Assembly (NCBI RefSeq): GCF_040939785.1
Contig: NZ_CP162553.1
Location: forward strand, 1 to 64,000
From: Bradyrhizobium lupini
Lineage (GTDB): Bacteria; Pseudomonadota; Alphaproteobacteria; Rhizobiales; Xanthobacteraceae
DNA: 64,000 bases
Direction: 5' to 3'
Shown: positions 1 to 10,151 of the stretch, in pieces
Layout of the letters: every line of letters starts with the position of its first letter
Numbering within the stretch: the first letter of the stretch is position 1
Made by a program: the position numbers and the translations under genes
Notes under the pieces: model-generated
The model's input: only the letters and a program-made list of their open reading frames with translations
Databases searched by the model: none
What the model was told of the DNA's origin: nothing

Positions 1-1041
1 GACCGTCCTCGCTGTCGTAATAGAGTGCGCCGGGCCGACGCCGCCGGCGCCGTGATCGTCGCCGGGGTGGAAGAAGGCCGCGGCGTCGACGCCGTGGGCG
101 GGGCCGTGATTGACCGAGCCGTACCGGGATGGTCCACCTCGCCCCTTGCCGTCGACCGCCGCGCGCGCTGTTGCGATGTCGGTGAACCTTGACCTCGATA
201 GGGTCGTCGAGATCGCGATGCAGCCGCTGCTCCATAGGGGCGTCGGCGTGTAGTTCGACACCATTTTCATCAGCGGCGAGAACACCTCGAAATAGAGGTT
301 CAGCGGGGAACGCCGTGAAGGCGATGATGAAGAGCACGCCCCAGGTCCACAGGCTGAAAGCGCGGTGGATATCGAAATTGATCCGGTAGGCGCTGCCTGA
401 CGTCTTGATGGTCCACGCGGGCGCCCAACGCGCCCAGAAGCCTGCCGAGTTGGCGCGTGACCTGGGGTGCCCGCGCCGCCCGGGCGCGCCGGCGCGAGGG
501 CAGCGTCCAAATACAAGCCGACGAAGCAGTCGATGGTCCAGATGATGGCGATCGCCGAGCAGGCGCATGCCCCAGCGGTCGCTGCCCCAGAATTCCGGGA
601 TGTGCATGGTGTAGTGCGGCTTGTAGAGGGAACGAGACGGGAAGTTTTCGCGCGTCACCGGACACACCGCGCCCCAATAGCGCCGGCCGAGCTCGGCGCC
701 AGTATTGGGGTCCAGAAAGATCTGATTGTAGTCGAGCGGATAGCGCTTGCCGGTCGCGGGATCGATCCTGGGCATGACGAAGAACCACAGCGAGTGGCCC
801 TCCTCCGGCGTCATGAACAGGTAGACAACGCGCGCGCGGGGATCGCGCTGCTCGATCATCTTGGCGAGATCGATCGAGGGAATGGCCGGGCCCTTGCTGC
901 TGACGTCGAACAGATGGCTGTTCAGGACCTCGTCGATCTCGTGATCCCAGGAGATGATCGCCCCGGTGATACCGGAGAAGAACAGAATCCGGCCGTGAGC
1001 AGTCCCGCCCAGCGATGCAGCTTGCCGAATATCGCTCTCAT
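1..1041 (-). CDS. PepSY-domain iron-uptake membrane protein, partial and broken
   Basis: Runs off the left edge, so the C-terminus is missing. The ATG at 1041 gives MRAIFGKLHRWAGLLTAG, the usual first membrane segment of PepSY-associated TM proteins. Pieces in alternating frames continue the family pattern: a SGITGAIISWDHEIDE stretch, then LWFFVMPRIDPATGKRYPLDY, a WTIDCFVGLYL membrane helix, and a later SLWTWGVLFIIAFTAF helix. Joining them needs at least five frame changes, near 988, 565, 505, 470 and 308. Such inner-membrane proteins often sit beside TonB-dependent siderophore receptors, as here (receptor ends 53 bases upstream), and are thought to help reduce or release iron from siderophores. 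The number of breaks is high even for this error-prone stretch, so real decay is possible. Confidence 0.7.
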
Positions 1042-1093
1042 CGTCTTCTCTCATCAAGCAGGCCCGGCCGCCATTGCCGGACCGTCCTGAACC

Positions 1094-3384
1094 TCACCAC
1101 CGATACGTCAGCTTGCCGATGGCCTTGCGTCCCTCTGCGTAGAAGCAGCCCGACAGGCTGTAACAGGCGGCGACGTAGCGGGTGTCGGCGAGATTGGTGA
1201 CGTTCAGCGACAGGCGCCAATTGTCCCTGGTGTAGGCGAGCAGCGCGTCCAGCACGGTCGCGGATCCGACCTTGAATGTATTGGCGTCATCGCCCCAGGT
1301 CGCGCCGACATAGCGGACGCCGCCGCCGAACTGCAGGCCCGCGAGCGGCCCGGTCTGAAGCGTATAGTCGTTCCACAGCGAGGCGCGGTTGAGCGGCACG
1401 GTGACCGGCGCCTTGCCGACATTCACCGGATCCTGCGTGACGATTGCATCGACATAGGCATAGGCCGCGCGCAGGTTCCAGCCGTCGGCGAGCGACATCG
1501 TGCCTTCGAGCTCGAGGCGCCGCGATTTCACTTGACCGGTCTGCTCGGCAATGTTGAGCGGAGGCGCAAAGGTGACGACGTTGTCGCGCGTCAGGTCGAA
1601 GGCGGCGAAGGTGAACAGCGCGTTCCATCCGAGCGGCTGGTACTTGACGCCCACCTCGTACTGCACGCCGGTCTCGGGATTGAGCAGCTGTCCGCTCGGG
1701 CCGGTCGCGAGCACCGGCAGGAACGATTCAGTAGCTGAAATAGGGCGCGATGCCGTTGTCGAAATTGTACATCATTGCGGCGCGGCCGGTGAAGGCCGAC
1801 GCATCCTTCGCGACCGACGTATTGAAGATGCCGCTGCCGACCTGCGTCGTTACAAAATCCTGGCGGCCACCGAGCTGGAACGAGAGCCGGCCGAGCTTGA
1901 TCTGGTCCTGCGCGTAGAGGCCGACCTGCGACTGCTTGACCCCGGTGTCGTCGCTCATGGCGCCCATGGTCCAGTCGTAGCTGTAGACCGGGCTGAAGAC
2001 GTTGATCTCGGGCGCGGACGTCGTGACGCCAAAGGCGGTGTCGCGGAATCTGGTGTTGCGATAGTCGATCCCGACCAGCGTGGTGTGGCTGAGAAAGCCG
2101 GTGAATTTGCCCTGGAGCTGGTTGTCCACGGCGAAGGAGTCGATGTAGGAGTTGCTGTAGCTGCCGAAACGGGCGAGCTGTCCCGCGGCCTCGTCGGTAT
2201 AGCCTCCGCCGAAAAACACCTTCTCCTCGTTGTGCTGGTAGGCGTAGCGCAAATTCTGCCGGAATGTGATGTTGTCGGTGAAATTGTGCGAGAGCTGGTA
2301 GCCGGCGGTCGCGATCTCGGTGTTGAACGCGTTGAAGCTCGGCACGCCCGCGAAGAACGAGACCGGGATGGTGCGGCCGTTGTTTGGCCACACCGTGCCC
2401 GAGGCCGGCAAGAACTGGAGGCCCCACCCTGCCCGGTCGCGCTGGTAGTTGGCGAGGATCGTGATGGTGGTGTCATCGTTCGGCTTGAACGTGACGGCGG
2501 GCGCGACGAAGACGCGGTTGTCCTTGGTGAAGTCGACCTGGGTTTCGCCGTCGCGCACCACGCCGGTCCGGCGCCACAGCACGGTGCCGTCCTTGTTGGC
2601 GGGACCGCCCATGTCGAACTGGCCCTGATAGCGGTTGAAGCTGCCGCCCGAGATCGAGACCTCGCCGAACTGCTGGGCCGTCGGCAGCTTGGTCACGTAG
2701 TTGAGGATGCCGCCGGTGCCGCTGCCGCCATACATCGCCGAGGATGGGCCCTTGAGAACCTCGAGACGCTCGGCGCCATGGGGATCGAGGCCGTTGAAGT
2801 GCACGTAATTGCTGGAGGGAATCCGCAAACCGTCGACATAGAGGCCCGACATGGTGGTGTCGAAGCCGCGGATCTGGAGGGCGCCGAAGCGCGTGTCCGA
2901 GCCGCCGTTGACGTCGCCGCTGACGCCGGCGGTGTAGCGCAACGCCTCGCCGATCGAGACCGCGCCCTGGTTCCTGACCTGGTCGGTCGTGACGACGGAG
3001 ACGGACTGCGGGGTTTCGATCAGCGGCGTATCCGTCTTGGTCGCGGTGCCGCTGCGCGTCGTAACGAAACCGCGCACCGGACCATTGGAGCGTTCACCGG
3101 TGGCGTCGTTCGAGGATGCCGACTGGGTTGGCGCAGCTTGCTGCGACGGAGAGCGACGATTGGCGCGCGCGGGTGCGTGTCGCCGCTGACTGTCGCGTTG
3201 AGGCGACCGCTGCAGGCCGGGCGCGCTGAGCTGGGGCTTCGACGGTGACGGCGGGGATCTGCGTTTGCGCCTCCACGGCACCGAAGGGAACGACGAGAGC
3301 AAATGTGCTGGCCGCTCCGAGGAAGAGGGTCTGTATCTGTCGACGACGCGTGTCGGCACGCGAAGCAAGTTGGAAATCGGTCAC
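1094..3384 (-). CDS. TonB-dependent siderophore receptor (outer membrane)
   Basis: Outer-membrane, 22-strand-barrel receptor that imports ferric siderophores using TonB energy. The preferred start is GTG at 3384, because it leads into a signal peptide ending FGAVEA followed by QTQIPAVTVEAP, the usual start of the mature protein. A plug domain follows (ETPQSVSVVTTDQVRNQGA, then LRYTAGVSGDVNGGSDTRF, IRGFD, and LEVLKGPSSAMYGGSGTGG), and the barrel ends with the canonical ...AIGKLTYRW with a C-terminal aromatic residue. There are two frame breaks: one near 3150, in the linker between signal peptide and plug, and one near 1727, where a TGA interrupts PYFSY before SFLPVLATGPSGQL. Both sides of each break fit one receptor. 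It reads into the PepSY gene. A siderophore class cannot be assigned from sequence alone. Confidence 0.85.
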
Positions 3385-3596
3385 GGTTTGTCGAGGCCCC
3401 ACGCACTGCCGGCTTCGCCGGTATCGTTTTTGACCTCGCCTAACGCGCAGGCGATTTCGGAGTGCGATAGGAACTGCGTTAGAATTTCTCCAGACGCGTG
3501 CGCAACGCGTGCGACGAATGCACTCAGTCGTGTCTCGAAGTTTGGAATGCTTCCAGACCGACAAGAACCTGCTTGTTCGAAATGTCTTAAACGGCG

Positions 3597-4259
3597 TCAG
3601 CGATGTCGCAGCCGGCGATTAACCCGGCGCGCGAGATAATCGCCGGCGCTCTGCACGAGCTGCACCAGCGCGATCAGCACCACGACGACGGCCAGCATCA
3701 TCTCCGGCATGAAGCGCTGATAGCCGTAGCGGATGCCGAGATCGCCCAGGCCTCCGCCTCCGACGGCGCCGACCATAGCGGAATAGCCGAGCAGGCTGAC
3801 AACCGCGAGCGTCAGCGCCAGCAGAAGACCCGGCAGCGCTTCGGGATCAGCACCTTGAGCACGATCTGCATCGGCGAGGCCTCGAACGAGGACGCCGTCT
3901 CGATCAGGCCGCCATCGACCTCGCGGATCGCGGCCTCGACCAGGCGCGCGATGAACAGCGCCGATGCGATCGTCAACGGTACGATCGCGGCCGTCGATCC
4001 GATCGAGGTGCCGGCCACCAACCGCGTGAACGGGATAATGGCGACGACCAGGATGATGAAAGGCGTGGATCGCGTCGCGTTGACGACGGCACCGAGCACG
4101 CGATTGACGATGGGCGCCGACCAGCTCGCCTTTCCGGCTGGTCGCGAGAAAGACGCCGAGCGGCAGGCCGAAGGCGGTGCCGATCAGCGCGGCGAGCCCG
4201 ACCATGTACAGGCTCTCGCCGGTCGCCTGGATGATCAGGTTGATGAGTTCAGGCGACAT
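3597..4259 (-). CDS. metI: MetI-type ABC transporter permease
   Basis: Inner-membrane permease of a methionine-type (MetNIQ) ABC importer, about 220 residues, the family size. It starts [20 protein letters not shown], overlapping the end of metN by about 25 bases in another frame. Segments in order: GLAALIGTAFGLPLGVFL; RSTPFIILVVAIIPFTRLVAGTSIG; the EAA-like loop ARLVEAAIREVDGGLIETASS; LALTLAVVSLLGYSAMVGAVGGGGLGDLGIRYGYQRF; and a last helix MLAVVVVLIALVQLVQSAGD. Two frame breaks, near 4120 and 3847. The second is explained by one missing G in CCGGAAG. No substrate-binding MetQ gene lies next to it, so the substrate (methionine or another small sulfur compound) rests on family likeness only. 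Confidence 0.8.
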   Translation of the reverse strand: MSPELINLIIQATGESLYMVGLAALIGTAFGLPLGVFLATSRKGELVGAHRQSRARCRRQRDAIHAFHHPGRRHYPVHAVGGRHLDRIDGRDRTVDDRIGAVHRAPGRGRDPRGRWRPDRDGVLVRGLADADRAQGADPEALPGLLLALTLAVVSLLGYSAMVGAVGGGGLGDLGIRYGYQRFMPEMMLAVVVVLIALVQLVQSAGDYLARRVNRRLRHR

Positions 4260-5289
4260 AGCCGAACGCTCCGCGGGGCTGATATTCGCCAGGCCAGCGT
4301 GCGCGTCGTCGCGTCCTCGCCGCCGGACATGCCGAGAGGGATACCAAGCGTCAGCGAGCCCATGCTGGCCGCCGATCTCGTCGATGCGGGCCGACAGCAG
4401 CGACACGTCGAGGCCGAGCTCGCGCGCCAGCCGCGCCACCATCGTGTCGCCGGCCCCTGCCCCGCGCACCTTGACGCGGATCACGGCCTGTCCGGCCGGA
4501 GGCTGCTCCGAAACGATCCGGCTCGCCAGCGACACCGGCAGGCTGTCTCCGATTACTTCGGCCAGGAAGGATTGCGTGATCGGATGCTTGGGGTAGGTGA
4601 AGATGTTGGCGACATGGCCGCTCTCGACGACGCGGCCGGCATCGAGCACCACGACATCCCCACAAGTTGGCGCACCACGGACATCTCATGGGTGATCAGT
4701 ACGATGGTCACGCCCAGCTCGCGGTTGATGTTCGCGAGCAGATCGAGGATCGCCCGCGTGGTCTGCGGATCGAGCGCCGAGGTCGCCTCATCCGACAGCA
4801 GCACGCTCGGCCGCGTCGCGAGCGCACGGGCAATGCCGACGCGCTGCTTCTGGCCGCCGGAGAGTTCTGACGGTAGCGATCGTGCTTGTCTGCGATGCCC
4901 ACCAGCGCAAGCAGCTCGGCCACGCGCGCGCGGATATCGGCCTTGGCCCAGCCGGCGATCTCCAGCGGCAGCGCGATGTTGGCGGCAGCGGTGCGGGAGG
5001 ACAGCAGATTGAAGTGCTGGAAGATCATGCCGATCGAGCGCTGCGCCAGCCGCAAGTCGCGGCCCGAGAGCGCCGAGATATCTCTGTTATCGACGACGAC
5101 GCGGCCCGTGGTCGGCCTCTCCAGGCCGTTGATGAGCCGGACCAGGCTCGATTTGCCGGCGCCGGAGCGGCCGATGATTCCGGTGATCGAACCGCGCGGG
5201 ATGGCGAAGTCGATGTTTTGCAGGGCATTGACGCCGGGCTTGCCGCGATAGGCCGGATAGGTTTTCGAGATGCCTTCGAAGCGGACCAT
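4235..5289 (-). CDS. metN: MetN-type ABC transporter ATP-binding protein
   Basis: ATPase of the same importer as the downstream permease. It starts [16 protein letters not shown]; the only in-frame upstream codons run to a stop without an ATG. Walker A is GRSGAGKSS, the Q-loop MIFQHFNLL, the signature [15 protein letters not shown], and Walker [12 protein letters not shown] with the H-loop [13 protein letters not shown]-type regulatory domain follows ([23 protein letters not shown]). Three frame breaks: near 4868 (one G missing in CAGGAAC), near 4665 (one T missing in CTTTG) and near 4360. In the corrected frame the protein ends ...RLCRLNSST at 4235, inside metI. The NIL domain makes a methionine-type importer more likely than a generic polar amino-acid one. 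Confidence 0.85.
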
Positions 5290-5338
5290 CGCGTCGGACG
5301 CAGTCGCGGCAGGTGAGATCGCGTGAGCTGAGATCGCG

Positions 5339-5404
5339 TCAAACTTTTTCGATCGGCTGTCCGATCGCGAGCGACGGGTGGACGTTCATGGAGGCGGCCT
5401 TCAT
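5339..5404 (-). CDS. Possible 21-residue leader peptide upstream of metNI
   Basis: A short reading frame starting MKAAS and ending PIEKV, TGA at 5339. It has a strong purine-rich ribosome site (AGGGGCAAGGGAAC) about eight bases before its ATG. Its stop lies 49 bases before the metN start. The gap holds an 11-base direct repeat TGAGATCGCGT at 5314-5324 and 5329-5339. metN itself has no evident ribosome site, so coupled or leader-controlled expression is an attractive inference. I do not recognise the peptide. It could instead be chance or the tail of a broken gene. Confidence 0.35.
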   Translation of the reverse strand: MKAASMNVHPSLAIGQPIEKV

Positions 5405-5629
5405 GCACAATAGTTCCCTTGCCCCTGGGCATCCGGGAACGGTCGCATCAAGCGACGGAGAGTGAAACCGCGATGAGACTCGGCTGGAGCGCGCTGCACC
5501 GCAGCACGCACAATCGCCCTTTCGGGTCGCTCTGGCAATGTCAGATATTTGCGGGGAGTTGGACGAAGTTTTTCAAATGTCTTCCCGCTGAAGAAAATTC
5601 ATCTGCCGCCGCATTGCCTCCCGCCCGAC

Positions 5630-7101
5630 TCAGTGGACCTGCAACCAGGGCCATACGATCAGCAGGAGCCCCGCGAAATAGAGCATCCCAAAGATCAGCC
5701 CAAAACCCCAGAACTGACCCTTGCCGATATAGCCGCTCCCGAAAGCCATCGGCGCCGGCCCGGTCGCGTAAGGCGAGATCACCCCCATCAGGCCGAGCGA
5801 ATACATGCAGAGCATGGCGAGCGTCGTGACTGGTAGGTCGGGGATGCCGGATCGACCGCGAGCACCACGGGCAGCACGGCGGCGGCATGCGAGGTGATGC
5901 TCGAGAAGAAATAGTGGATCCAGAAGAACAGCGCGACCAGCAGGAGCATTGCGGTCGACGGCGACAGCCCGGCGAGCGGCTTTGCGTATTCGGTCGCGAA
6001 CCATTTGATGAAGCCGATCTCGTTGAGGCCCGAGGCCAGCGTCAGCAGCGAGGTGAAATAGAAGAACACCTCCCAGGCGCCCTTCTCGGCGACGATGTCG
6101 GCAAACTCGATCACGCCCGTCACCAGCATCAGCGAGATCACGATGAACACGACGGTGGTGGCGTTGACGAAATTCGAGCCCAGAAGCGGCACGCGGATGT
6201 CCGGGCTCGAGCCCGCGATCCACAGGAACATCGCGAGCAAGATCAGCGCCAGCATGATCCATTCATTGCGCGACATCGGGCCCATCTCCGCGAGCTCCTT
6301 CGATGCCCATTCGGAAATTTCCGGGCTGCTCTTCACCTCGGGGCGGCAGACCGCGTAGCTGAGCAGCGGGACCAGCACCATCAGGAGCAGGCCGAGCGGC
6401 GCAAAGCCGATGAACCACTGCGCCCAGCTGACGTCGATTTCGGCGGTCTTCTTGGCGATGGCGAGCGCCGCTGCATTGGGCGCCAGCGCGGTGAAGAACA
6501 ATGAGCTGGTGACGGCGGTCGACGCGAACGCGGTCCACATCACGTAGGTGCCGATCTTGCCGGCGGTCGGTCCTGGCTCGGAGCCGTAGATGCGCGGGAT
6601 GTTGCTGATGATGGGATAGACGATGCCGCCGCTGCGCGCGGTGTTGGACGGTGTCGCCGGCGCCAGCAAGAAGTCCGACATCGCCACCGCATAGCCGAGA
6701 CCGAGCGTGTTGGTGCCGAGCTTTTGCACCAGCACGAGCGCAATACGCCGGCCCAGCTGGCTCTTGCGGTACCCGATCGAGAACACGAAGGCGCCGACGA
6801 TCAGCCACACCGTGCTCTCGGCAAAGCCCGCCAGCATCCAGCGCAGCGACTTGGTCGGATCGGGATCGATATAACCGCCGACGCCGGCAACCGTCAGCCC
6901 GATCAGGCCGACCGCGCCCACCGGCATCGATTCCAGGATGAGCCCGGTGATGACGGCCGCGAAGATCGCAAAATAGTGCCACTGATTGGCGTTGAGCCCT
7001 GCGGGCACCGGCCACAGATAGATCAGCAGCCATACCGCGAGCGGCGCGATCAGCTTCCAGCGAAACCCTTTCGCCTCGGGTGCCTGCGTGCCAGTGGTCA
7101 T
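5630..7101 (-). CDS. DASS-family anion (dicarboxylate/2-oxoglutarate) transporter
   Basis: Multi-pass inner-membrane carrier of the divalent anion:Na+ symporter family, close to the CitT / 2-oxoglutarate-malate translocator branch. About 490 residues after frame repair, the normal size. Hydrophobic helices run the whole length. Family-like stretches include FLLAPATPSNTARSGGIVYP near residue 145 (the conserved SNT-type anion-binding motif), SLFFTALAPNAAALAIA and FFSSITSHAAAVLPV in the second half (a second binding loop). The last 65 residues (VTTLAMLCMYSLGLMGVISPYATGPAPMA...) are in another frame. The break near 5832 is explained by one missing G (CAGGTC read as CAGTC). The start is supported by GGGGAGGG just before the ATG. 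It stands alone between metNI and the enoyl-CoA hydratase. Substrate unproven. Confidence 0.85.
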
Positions 7102-7216
7102 GGGCCCTCCCCTCGATCGTCATTGTCGTCTGCCGGCCCGTTGATCGGACGTATTGTTTTTGTCCCACGCGGCGTATACGGATTGTCCGCGGCGCAATCA
7201 ATGGCCGGGCCGGCTT

Positions 7217-8018
7217 CTACCGCCCTCTGAACTTCGGTTTGCGTCGCGTCAGGAACGCCTCGACGCCCTCCTTATGGTCCTCGCAAAGGCTTGCCAGGGC
7301 GAACTGGTCGACGTCCATGTGGCTGGCGAGATTATCCAGCGCATGCGCCAGCCGGTTGACCGTGAGTTTCGTCATGGCAACGGAGAGCGGCGGCTGCGCT
7401 GCCACCTTGCGCGCAAGCTCCATCGCGGCATCGAACGCATGGCCGGGATCGACCACCTGCTCGACCAGGCCCCACTCATAGGCCTCATCCGCGCTGATGC
7501 GCTGATCGGCCAGGACCACCGCCTGCTTGGTGCGCGCCGGGCCGATCAGATGCAGCATGCGCGGAATGCTCTGCCAGCTCATGTTCATGCCGAGGCCGAT
7601 CTCGGGCACGCGCAGATGGGCATCGCGTCCCATGACGCGGAAGTCGAGCGCGACGGCCAGCGCCACGCCGCCGCCGACGCAAAACCCCTCGATGGCGGCG
7701 ATCTGCTCCATCTCCTGCCAGGCGTGGGTCAGGCGCGGTCCGAGCTTGAGATGCCGCCGCAGCGTGCCGAGGTCCATGTCCTTGCGCGCGCGGCCTTCGG
7801 CATCCTTGAGGTCGAAGCCGGCGCTGAACGCAGCCGCGCTGCCTGTCAGCACCACGGCAGAGGTTGCGGCGTCATCCTCAAAAACTGCGCGCGGCCGCGG
7901 TGAGCTGGCGTAAAGCCTCTGGCGATAGCGCATTGATGCCGTCGCCGCGGTCGAACCGCACCACCGCAATCCGTCCCTCCGGCCCGAGGCCCTTCTCGAT
8001 CTTGACATAGTCAGGCAA
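7217..8018 (-). CDS. Enoyl-CoA hydratase/isomerase family protein
   Basis: Crotonase-fold protein of about 265 residues, most likely acting on an acyl-CoA in beta-oxidation or a related pathway. The start chosen is TTG at 8018 because AGGGAG lies six bases before it and it opens a typical N-terminus (LPDYVKIEKGLGPEGRIAVVRFDR, then INALSPEALRQL). The oxyanion-hole segments are SAAAFSAGFDLKDAEGRA and GFCVGGGVALAVALDFRVMG. The catalytic-side motif is VPEIGLGMNMSWQSIPRMLHLIG. One frame break near 7886, in a run of five T. The exact substrate cannot be told. It reads away from the upstream secreted-protein gene, 33 bases away, and may share its operon. Confidence 0.82.
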
Positions 8019-8050
8019 CGCAAACTCCCTGGTCTTGGTCTTCCTGGCGC

Positions 8051-8809
8051 TCACAGATGCCCGGTGCGCCGATGTTCGGGTTCGCTTCCATGGACCGGAA
8101 ACCGGATCGTGGTCCCGATGGTGATCCAGTTGGCATTTTCGCCGGTGATGTTGCGGCCGTAGATCAGATCGACGGAGAATATCTCGTTCGGTCGGTAGCG
8201 GACACCGGTCTGGAAACGCGGCTGCACGATGCTTGCGACCTCGGCGGCGCCGGCCTGCCCGTACGCCTCGATCGTCCATTGCAGCGTGTCGGTGAATTTT
8301 CCAATCGAAGCCGATGCCGTAGGTCAGGTAATGGCGATCCACCGTCCGATCCCAGAGCCAGCCGCCGTTGACGTTGATGCGCATGGTCTCCGACAGGCGG
8401 AAGGTCGCGGGGATGACGGCAAAGGCGTCTAGCGCCTCGCCGGTCGCCGCGTCGAACGATCCTCCGCCATAGGCCGACAATCCCCACCGGCCGATTCCGG
8501 TCGGGACGAAATTCGTCTTGGCTTTTGGCGCGATTGTCGTGCTCCAGTCGCCGCCGCTCCGGGCCCGGATGGTCTGCAGGCTCAGCTCGATCGGCCTGAA
8601 GGGATCGACGACACAGGAGGGATTGGCGACCGCCGAAAAATCCGTGTTGGAAGCCGCCGACAGCCAACTTTCCACCTTGCAGGAGCCGACATCGGAAATG
8701 TCGGCGGCATCGCCGCATAGGCGCCATTCGCGGCGCGCGCATCCTGCGCCGCGAATGCGCCAAGAGCCGCGATTGCGACGGTTATTCCGGTTCTTGCAGC
8801 CCAGCCCAT
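8051..8809 (-). CDS. Secreted beta-barrel-like protein of unknown function
   Basis: Begins MGWAARTGITVAIAALGA with a signal peptide ending AQDARA. The mature part (about 225 residues after repair) has Cys residues near the start (VGSCKVESW, then ANPSCVVDPFRP) and alternating polar/hydrophobic strands rich in aromatic residues (GIGRWGLSAYGGGSF, INVNGGWLWDRTVDRHYLTYGIGFDWK, FSVDLIYGRNITGENANWITIG), ending PEHRRTGHL. This pattern suggests a small outer-membrane barrel. Two frame breaks, near 8720 (after the signal peptide) and near 8295. No function is recognised. It is divergent from the nitrile hydratase operon with only 63 bases between start codons, so the two could share a control region. 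Confidence 0.6.
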
Positions 8810-8872
8810 GGTGCGATGTTAGCAGAGTCTTCGCCCTCGACAACGCCCGGATTCTGGGACTATCTTCGCCCC

Positions 8873-9496
8873 ATGAGCGACCATCATCACCACGATCACG
8901 ACCATTCCGAGCTGTCGGAGACCGAGCTGCGCGTGCGCGCGCTCGAGACGATCCTGACCGAAAAGGGCTATGTCGAGCCGGCCGCGCTCGATGCCATCAT
9001 CCAGGCCTATGAGACCCGGATCGGCCCCCATAACGGCGCGCGCGTCGTCGCCAAGGCCTGGAGCGATCCGGCGTTCAAGGCGGCACCTGCTGGAGGACGG
9101 CTCGAAGGCGATCGGCACGCTCGGCCATGTCAGCCGCGTCGGCGACCACCTCGTCGTGGTCGAGAACACGCCGCAGCGTCACAACATGGTCGTGTGCACG
9201 CTGTGCTCCTGCTACCCCTGGGAAATGCTGGGGCGCCGCCGGTCTGGTACAAGGCCGCGCCCTATCGCTCCCGCGCGGTGAAGGACCCGCGCGGCGTGCT
9301 CGCCGATTTCGGCGTGCAAGTCGCCAAGGACGTTGAAATCCGGGTATGGGATCCGACCGCCGAAACGCGCTTTCTGGTGCTGCCGATGCGCCCCGCGGGG
9401 ACGGAAGGCTGGAGCGAGGAGCAGCTCGCCGAGCTGGTCACGCGCGATTCCATGATCGGTACCGGCTTTCCCAAGGCGCCGGGGGCGCCGTCATGA
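8873..9496 (+). CDS. nthA: Nitrile hydratase alpha subunit (cobalt type)
   Basis: Catalytic subunit of nitrile hydratase, which hydrates nitriles to amides. The metal-binding loop VCTLCSCYPW (Cys codons at 9195, 9204 and 9210) has Thr in the second position, the mark of the Co(III) type rather than the iron type (Ser). Family sequence on both sides: LEDGSKAIGTLGHVSRVGDHLVVVENTPQRHNMVV, then PPVWYKAAPYRSRAVKDPRGVL and the MRPAGTEGWSEEQLAELVTRDSMIG tail. The N-terminus carries a natural histidine-rich run, MSDHHHHDHDHSELS. Two frame breaks, near 9083 and near 9232 (GGGG where GGGGG would restore the frame). It overlaps the beta gene by ATGA. First gene of a three-gene operon. Confidence 0.93.
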   Translation: MSDHHHHDHDHSELSETELRVRALETILTEKGYVEPAALDAIIQAYETRIGPHNGARVVAKAWSDPAFKAAPAGGRLEGDRHARPCQPRRRPPRRGREHAAASQHGRVHAVLLLPLGNAGAPPVWYKAAPYRSRAVKDPRGVLADFGVQVAKDVEIRVWDPTAETRFLVLPMRPAGTEGWSEEQLAELVTRDSMIGTGFPKAPGAPS

Positions 9497-10151
9497 ACGG
9501 CGTGCACGACATGGGCGGCGTGGACGGCTTCGGCAAGGTCGAGCCGGAGCTGAACGAGCCGGTGTTCCACGAGGAATGGAATCGCGTGTTCTCGCCATGG
9601 TGCGCGCGATGGGCGCGGCCGGCGCCTTCAACATCGACACCTCGCGCTTCTATCGCGAGACGATCTCGCTGCACGTTTATCTCTCGAGCTCCTATTACAA
9701 GAAATGGTTTCTCGGGCTCGAGGAGATGCTGATCGAGAAAGGCTATCTCACCCGGGAGGAAGTCGCCGCCGGCCACGCTATGCACCCGGCCAAGGCGCTC
9801 AAGCACGGCAAGTTCGATCTCGGCCAGGTCGAGCGCATCATGGTGCGCGGCAAGTTCGCCCGCCCTGCCCCGGCGCCGGCGAAATTCAAGATCGGTGACA
9901 AGGTCCGCGCGAAGAACATTCATCCCGCGACCCACACCCGCCTGCCACGCTACGTGCGCGGTCATGTCGGAATCGTCGAGCTGAACCATGGCTGCCACGT
10001 GTTTCCGGACTCGGCGGCGATGGAGCTCGGCGAGAATCCGCAATGGCTCTACACCGTCGTGTTCGAGGGCCGCGATCTCTGGGGCGCGGACGGCGATCCG
10101 ACCTCGAAAGTCTCGATCGATGCGTTCGAGCCGTATCTGGACCCGGCGTGA
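9493..10151 (+). CDS. nthB: Nitrile hydratase beta subunit
   Basis: Partner subunit of the alpha chain. It starts MNGVHDMGGVDGFGKVEPE, the canonical beta N-terminus, overlapping the alpha stop by ATGA. A frame break near 9584 is explained by one missing G (TGGGAATCG read as TGGAATCG). After it come RVLAMVRAMGAAG, FYRETISLHVYLSSSYYKKWF and GLEEMLIEKGYLTREE. The C-terminal SH3-like domain is clear: KFKIGDKVRAKNIHPATHTRLPRY, then VGIVELNHGCHVFPDSAAMELGENPQWLYTVVFEGRDLWG. About 219 residues after repair, as expected. Its stop overlaps the accessory gene start (TGATG), so the three genes are translationally coupled. Confidence 0.93.

Noticed and set aside
1551..3248. Long open frame on + strand opposite the siderophore receptor
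   Set aside because: It is antisense to a clear TonB receptor and has protein-unlike composition, as expected in very GC-rich DNA.
3470..3495. Possible Irr/Fur iron box (TTAGAATTTCTCC) before the receptor
   Set aside because: Only a partial match to a palindromic ICE motif, and no second half-site; too weak to call.
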